Positions 58,685 through 64,000 of a stretch of DNA of 64,000 nt are shown in pieces. The first letter of the stretch is position 1, and every line of letters starts with the position of its first letter. Source of the DNA: Volutella citrinella (lineage: Eukaryota > Ascomycota > Sordariomycetes > Hypocreales > Nectriaceae). Where the stretch lies: NCBI GenBank assembly GCA_034401135.1, contig JAWZSP010000006.1:1736001-1800000 (forward strand), in the 5' to 3' direction. The notes beneath the pieces were generated by a model. The model searched no databases. It saw only the letters and a program-made list of their open reading frames with translations, and was not told where the DNA came from. The translations under genes and the position numbers were made by a program.

Positions 58685-60528
58685 CTAGATGTGGCCAAAG
58701 AGAGAAACCAATGGATAACTCCCATATTGGCCACCGCAGTAAGCTCCAGGGCCAGTACTCAGTACACATGGAGTGGAACACTGGTAGTTTATCCCGAGAT
58801 AAGAATACTGGAAAGCAGTGAGCGTGTTTCCGCATGTACACATCGACTGTCCCAAATTGTTTGTGCCAAGGGTGAGGAAGAGAGCGGCTCCTCCAGGTTG
58901 CCCAGCGCAGAGGTCTGCGCAGTCGTCGAGTGACGTCGTGAGTACCCGCTGATCCGAATAGGGGTCCAGTCCGTACTTGTCATCCAAGTTGGCGAGATAA
59001 CAGCCGAGATAGTTGTAGTTCGTTGTGTAGCCGGCTGATTCGCCCTGCGGTCCTGGGGGACCTTGCAAACCTTGCTTGCCTTCCTGACCTGGTAGACCTT
59101 GTGGCCCTGGTCCGCCTGGTAAGCCCTGTGCCCCTGGCTCACCATTTTCTCCTTGTAGACCTTGCTGTCCTTCTTTTCCTTGTGCACCCTGTGCTCCTGG
59201 TTTACCGTCCTTGCCTGGTATGCCCTGTAGTCCTGGTTCTCCTTGCTTGCCCGGTTCACCATTCTTGCCCGGTTCACCATTCTTGCCTGGTTTACCGTCC
59301 TTGCCTGCTTCGCCTTGCTTTCCTGGTTCACCTTGCTTTCCTGGTTTACCTTGCTTGCCTGGTTTACCTTGCTTGCCTGGTTTACCTTGCTTGCCTGGTT
59401 TACCATCCTTGCCTGGTTTACCATCCTTGCCTGGTTTCCCTGACTCAAGTTGTAAACGTTGTACAACTTGTAGTCCTTGCGGCTCTGAAGGACCTCGTAC
59501 CCCTGACTTTCCGGTTAGCCAACGCGAGCTAGGCGGCCCAGGTGGCCATGGTGCGCTAGGCTTTCCCGATTTTACGGGACTTCTAGGTCCGCCGAATGGC
59601 CCTTGCCAGTTAGCTGGTCCCGGTCGTCCAGGCGGTCCCGGTGGTCCCGGTGGTCCAGGTGGTCCCGGTGGTCCCGGCGGCCCAGGCGGACCCGCACGTC
59701 CGGGCGGCCAAGAAGGACTAGGATGGACTCCACGATAGTCTGGACAGCCATCACCCTCTCTATCGCGTGGTTCTAAAGCCTGAGTGATGATATGAGCGGA
59801 TCTCTTTCTATCTCTAGGCTCGAGTCGATTTTGTGAAGCAGGGTTGTCCAGGACAGGGTGTTGTTGCAAGCATCGAGACCCTTTGTCGCTTTAGTAGATG
59901 AAACAAGGAAGTGTACCATTAGTGAAGCTCACGTGGAACAGGCTCAAGGCTGATTCGAATACATTCATTCGACAGCTTGGAGGAATGAAAAACGGCAAAA
60001 ACAGTGTCTGAGCTAGACAGACAAAAGAGAGCCGTGGTGGAGGCAAAGTCCAAACTGCGCCATTGCAATTCATTGCCATCTAGGGAGAATCCATGACTGA
60101 TGGTGCCGTTTGAAAGACCCCCAACCAATGGCTGATGTTGTATGCCTGACTCTGTGGAAACTATTTGTTTGCCCACATGCAGCTGGTCGCCGATGAGTCG
60201 GAACTCGGTTGCGTACGGACAGGCGCTGGATATGCCAAAAAGAGTGATGTACAAGGGCATACTGTTGTTCACGGCCTTTTGGAGGGGATGAAAGAGGCTT
60301 AATTGGAGTATAAAACCCTCCTTGAGCGCGGTGGCATTAGCTCTGGCGACTGTTGTAAGCGAATGCGCAACCACCGGCGTGTTTCCCGCCAGAAGACACT
60401 TACTCTGCCAAATGAGAGCTTGATAGAGGCGTATGATGAACAGAATCCTGCCTGGGGGAATTATTAGGAATAGTCAACGCTGCGGCAGGATTAAACAAGG
60501 TCAACAAGAGGACCAGCAGAGACATCAT
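58685..60528 (-). CDS. Secreted collagen-like protein with WSC domain
   Basis: Three exons: 60528-60404, 60342-59933, 59880-58685; introns 61 bp (GTAAGT...GCCAG) and 52 bp (GTGAGC...CAAAG). Product 576 aa. Layout: signal peptide (MMSLLVLLLTLFNPAAA); an N-terminal beta-rich domain (residues about 43-178, ANATALKEGFILQLSLFHPL; DGNELQWRSLDF) like that found in other fungal secreted proteins; a linker; a first Gly-X-Y block of GPP triplets (about 238-266); a second, longer block rich in GKPGKDGKPGKQ (about 326-459); then a Cys-rich WSC domain (about 469-576: YLGCYLA, CADLCAG, MCTCGN, YCGGQYG). WSC domains bind glycans and the triplets could form a collagen-like stalk, so a surface or adhesive role is likely. 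Within the second block an 18-bp codon repeat is tandem, so length polymorphism is expected. Long antisense Leu/Pro-rich frames are mirror artefacts. Confidence 0.85.
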
Positions 60529-62048
60529 CTTGGTCAGAGTCCGTATGAGCGAGCCTCATTCGAGTCGGAGTTGGGTACCTACGGGGTGGTTTGTCCAGGC
60601 TAGGATGCCTTTGCGCCCTTATGAGCATTGAATGCCGAGCGTCTAGTCTTTGTAGATTCCTGTCTCCGTTTGCGGACTTGGATTCATGCAGCTCAAGCCA
60701 CCATTCCAGTTCCTAGTGGTGACCTGATATGTGAGAATCCAATAGGCTAGGCTGTTAGACATTTGCGGACTATCTCTTCGAATGCCATCAGACTTACGTT
60801 TCCAACAGGGATTATTGACTAATTACAAACAGATAAATATATAGTACTTGGATCCTCTTATAAATTAGCGAATGTCGCTTGTACACAGCGCCTAAGTCAA
60901 TACATGATCGACGTCTGAGAGCCCAGTATAGCGTTATATGGTCTCGCGGAGCCGGGGGGGACCGGCATAAAACATAAGCCTCACGCCATCCGAAGACATT
61001 AGATACATGCCCCAAATGGTACGAGTGCATTTATAGACCAATAATATTAACCAAATAGTAGTAAGACAAATGAGAGCCATGTCTAAGTTCTGAGATAGTA
61101 ATACACAGTGCTGAAGCGAGGAATGCGGATGTTGGTAGTGGGGTGTCTTACTGTCTTTCCCATACCTGATGATGGAATTCATCAAACTGCCACCAGTGCG
61201 AGATTGTTCTTAGTGAGACTTATTTACGCCACCGTCTCTGTCGGGAGGGTTGCCTATTAAAGGGGTCCAAGTCGCGTGATCCGCGTCGGGCACATGTTTG
61301 CCCCTTTACCCTGTGTAAAAGTTTCCATAGTATAACCACTAGATTCCTCACCAGTTCAGCACGTTCATCCCATCTCTGGACCGCATTTTCAAGAAAATGT
61401 CTGGCACCAAGTTTCATCGAGTCCTTTATTTTCTTCCGAGGCCATCTTCTCCATCCCGACATCAGGTTGATTCTGTGAAGTCACTGCTTTGCCCTGTTAG
61501 CAGCGATATGGGACTCCGAAACAGTGAGTGAGATGTTGACGCAGACGGAGAGCAGGTGGAGTATACTGCTCCAGGAACCAAGAAACGCAGCTTTGTAAAG
61601 GCGGCATTGGCTTCGGCCACTATTGCCGCATCTAATTACTGCTAGTTGTATATAAAACATGTATGACCTAATTGCTACTTGGCTCTGCTGGACTGTCCTC
61701 CGCATTACCGTGACAGAGGCGAACAATGAGGCGCGAGTCGTGTCTACTCGTCGCCCCGGCTGCTCAAACTAGCGGCCACTCGAAGTAGTTGCAGAGTAGG
61801 TCAATAGTATCTTAATGATCTCATTGACAGCCCGCAAGGTCCCTAGTTTGCCTCCGCTCTGGCCTCAAGTCGCTTGTGTGAGAAGCCCGACCAGAGAGGC
61901 CGACCTCTAGACACAGGCGGAGCCTTTGTTGAGAGCAACACCGGCGCCGTCGCCACGCTCGCTTACACTGCTGCGGCATTCCAGATACGAGCAGCCGAGC
62001 TCGTCGGGTCGGCTGATGGAGGCGCTCGGTGGAGCCGGGCGGCCCTCA
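60529..62048. other. Intergenic, no gene called
   Basis: Promoter side of the collagen-like gene, then about 1.2 kb with short frames only (longest about 83 codons). Nothing recognised. Confidence 0.4.
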
Positions 62049-62108
62049 GGCGTAGTCAGGCGTAGTCAGGAGTAGTGAGGAGTAGTGAGGAGTAGTGAGG
62101 AGTAGTCG
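62049..62108 (+). repeat. Six tandem copies of a 10-bp unit
   Basis: Units of (C/G)AG(G)(C/A)GTAGT type: two copies of CAGGCGTAGT, one CAGGAGTAGT and three GAGGAGTAGT in a row. A short minisatellite. Confidence 0.75.
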
Positions 62109-62207
62109 GGTGGAGGCAAACCAACCGCTATCAAAATTCTCTAATTATCGCGTCTCTGATTCCAATCATACGAGTCAAGACAAGATGTGATTCGCGCGGC
62201 TGCTCCC

Positions 62208-62232
62208 CCCATTTTCGCCGCGTGAAAATGGG
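62208..62232. other. Short perfect inverted repeat (hairpin)
   Basis: CCCATTTTC and GAAAATGGG pair perfectly over 9 bp with a 7-base loop. It lies about 460 bp upstream of the permease ATG. No T-run follows, and no function is claimed. Confidence 0.5.
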
Positions 62233-62691
62233 TCAGGTGTTGATGATAACGACAGCAACGAATGCGGGCGACCCATGCCACTGGGTCAACCTTGTTATTA
62301 TTGCTGTTCGCGGTCTGTTAAGGTCATAGTAACTTACCTACGTCTCATTAGGATCAGGTGATTCACATTCGACAGTTCATTATTCGGAAACGGCAACGGA
62401 CACGCAGCCATCGCCGTTGAGTGGGACTCTACAACGTTCAAAGTTCACGCCACTCGACGCTCGGTGCGCAGAGGTCATGCGACTGTCGTGATAATGTCGA
62501 GGACCCCTAACTGCCCCGTATATTTCGTGAGAAGCTACCAATACCCCAATACCTTCCTGAAGATACTCTACGGGCTTTTATTGCCCAGACTCCTCTGTTT
62601 ATATCGTTTCTTCCTTGCCTTTCATCTTCTACATTTTCACTACCTACCGACATCCCAAAGAATAACTTCTTAGTCTTTTCATATCCTTCTT
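62233..62691. promoter_or_regulatory. Upstream region and leader of the permease gene
   Basis: Normal composition, ending in a pyrimidine-rich leader (TTTCTTCCTTGCC, CATCTTCTAC) before the ATG at 62692, with a TTTATAT element near 62599. This fits a fungal core promoter that has escaped the mutation affecting the coding region. Confidence 0.35.
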
Positions 62692-64000
62692 ATGTCTTCC
62701 GCACCCCGTTACGATCAACCCGACCAGCAGGCTGGGGACCATGATTTGCATCTAGCCGACGGAGACAAGGTGGAAAGTGTGTCCCGTCACCAGTCCGAGT
62801 GCAAGATGTCTCCGGCAAAGGCAGACTCCATTGCCAGAGGCGAAACGGTTCAGTTGAGCTGGCAGCGACTGCGATTTGCCTCCTTGTCGAGTCTGTCGCT
62901 CTCGGTACACTCAGCATACCCAGTGTCTTTACTCACCTCAGTATAATAGCTAGTATTCTCATCAGCATTAGCCTTAGCCTTATTTCCGTCTATACTGGCT
63001 ATGTAGTAGGCCTAGTTACGCTTAAGTACCCTAATATCCGCCACTATTCTAATACTATCGGCCTTATTTTCAGTCGCTTTAGCTACTAAGTTACCAGTAT
63101 TATATTCATCTTATTACTTGCCTTTATAACCAGCTCTTATACCCTGACTAGAACTATTACCTTTATTTGCATTACTAATAAAAAGGATATATATGCTCTG
63201 GTCTAGGGTATTATCTTAGCTACTATCCTCTTCCTCTTGGCCCTTCTACTAATATTTTATCAGCTTACTATCCTAGGCTATATTAACTTTATCTCTATTA
63301 TATTAGCTATTTTTATTACTATAGTTACTACTAGTATTTAGTAATCTAAGGCCGCTAGTAGTCTATCAGCTATTTTATAGTCGCTTTAACTAGCAGAGGA
63401 TTTTATATTTTCCTCTGCCTTTATCTTATATATAAATATTAATTTTACTTATTCTTTTACTATTACCTAGTTTAGCTTTATATCCAAGATATATATATCT
63501 AAAGACTATATAAAATCTATTAAACTTCTTAGTATTATAAAAATTATTATTTATACCTTAACTAATATCCTAATCTATATATTTATCAGGCCTAATATAG
63601 TAAGCTTAGTACTACTCTTAGCTAAAGAGATAGTATTATAAGTAGCCTTTAGAATTACTATTCTTATTATCTTTATCTCGGCAGTATTAATACTACTATT
63701 ATCGCTTATTATATCTTAGACTATTTCTATAGGAATTCTAAGATATAATATATTAATACTAAATGTAGCTAGATCATCTAGACTAATCTACTCGCTCTTA
63801 TTACTATCCTTACCTAGCTAGTGGCTAAGGCCATTCCGTTCTTTAACAACTTATTAGGAATTATAGCTAGTCTCTTTATTAGCAGCTTTAGCTACTCTTT
63901 TCCTATATTCTTCTGGTTCTATCTTATTAAGGAGGGCAAGTAGGATCAAGGGTGGAGGAACATCTGTCTTTCCATCTTGAACAGCATTGTTCTGTGCATT
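62692..64000 (+). pseudogene. AAAP-family amino-acid permease pseudogene, runs off the window
   Basis: The ATG at 62692 opens a hydrophilic N-terminus (MSSAPRYDQPDQQAG...) reaching TVQLSWQ. The frame then shifts: the first membrane helix ATAICLLVESVALGTLSIPS continues in another frame from about 62865, as if one base had been lost. After that the frame gives a run of hydrophobic segments typical of fungal AAAP (neutral amino-acid/Mtr-like) permeases, for example LISVYTGYVVGLVTLKYPN, INFISIILAIFITIVT, YTLTNILIYIF, AIPFFNNLLG and FSYSFPIFFWFYLIKEGK, broken by TAG/TAA codons where Trp or Gln belongs. The first 250 bp have normal composition; beyond about 62940 it is strongly AT-rich. The gene's end lies beyond 64000. 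Confidence 0.78.

Noticed and set aside
59023..59738. Long Leu/Pro/Cys-rich plus-strand ORFs
   Set aside because: Mirror images of the Gly-X-Y codon repeats of the collagen-like gene on the minus strand.

Overview
The window looks like nuclear DNA of a filamentous ascomycete (Pezizomycotina). Genes have short GT-AG introns (45-68 bp) with CTAAC/CTGAC-type branch points. Typical fungal families are present: an NmrA-like reductase, GH18 chitinase, MHYT protein, LaeA-like methyltransferase, WSC/collagen secreted protein, Ecl1 zinc protein and small cysteine-rich secreted proteins. Long AT-rich tracts are riddled with TAG/TAA codons where Gln or Trp codons are expected. That is the footprint of repeat-induced point mutation (RIP, C-to-T, mostly at CpA). 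The genus cannot be fixed from sequence alone.

Layout. 0-2 kb: an intact NmrA-like gene (minus). 2.1-9.5 kb: a RIP-degraded accessory block with a truncated LTR fragment (2.08-2.65 kb), relic genes, a 38-bp near-perfect palindrome at 6.4 kb and a large coiled-coil pseudogene (6.56-8.83 kb). 9.5-18 kb: mostly live genes: a coiled-coil ORF (minus), a GH18 chitinase with a C-terminal frameshift, a transcription-factor relic, a five-exon MHYT membrane protein and a small bHLH factor. 18.3-19.5 kb: a pseudogene with two in-frame stops. 19.6-43.3 kb: an AT-rich RIP island holding two related chromodomain Ty3/Gypsy elements (A, 21036-29254; B, 35242-43452). Element B is flanked by an exact 5-bp duplication (ctagc) and splits an older coding frame that rejoins when the element is ignored. 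43.8-53 kb: an Ecl1-type zinc protein, a two-exon nuclear-type protein, an eight-exon LaeA-like methyltransferase whose sixth intron has lost its donor G, a zinc-finger relic and a mini MADS-box gene. 52.9-53.9 kb: a relic SbcC/Rad50-type ATPase. 56-60.5 kb: a secretome patch with two paralogous six-cysteine secreted proteins and a 576-aa collagen-like/WSC protein. 62.7 kb to the end: an amino-acid permease pseudogene, lightly mutated at its start and heavily RIPed downstream.

As a whole this resembles an accessory or subtelomere-like compartment: surface and secreted proteins and a putative regulatory methyltransferase lie between islands of silenced transposons, and mutation appears to have leaked into neighbouring genes. 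No CRISPR array, rRNA or credible tRNA was seen. All exon structures were worked out by eye from splice motifs and family resemblance; none was tested by search or transcript data.
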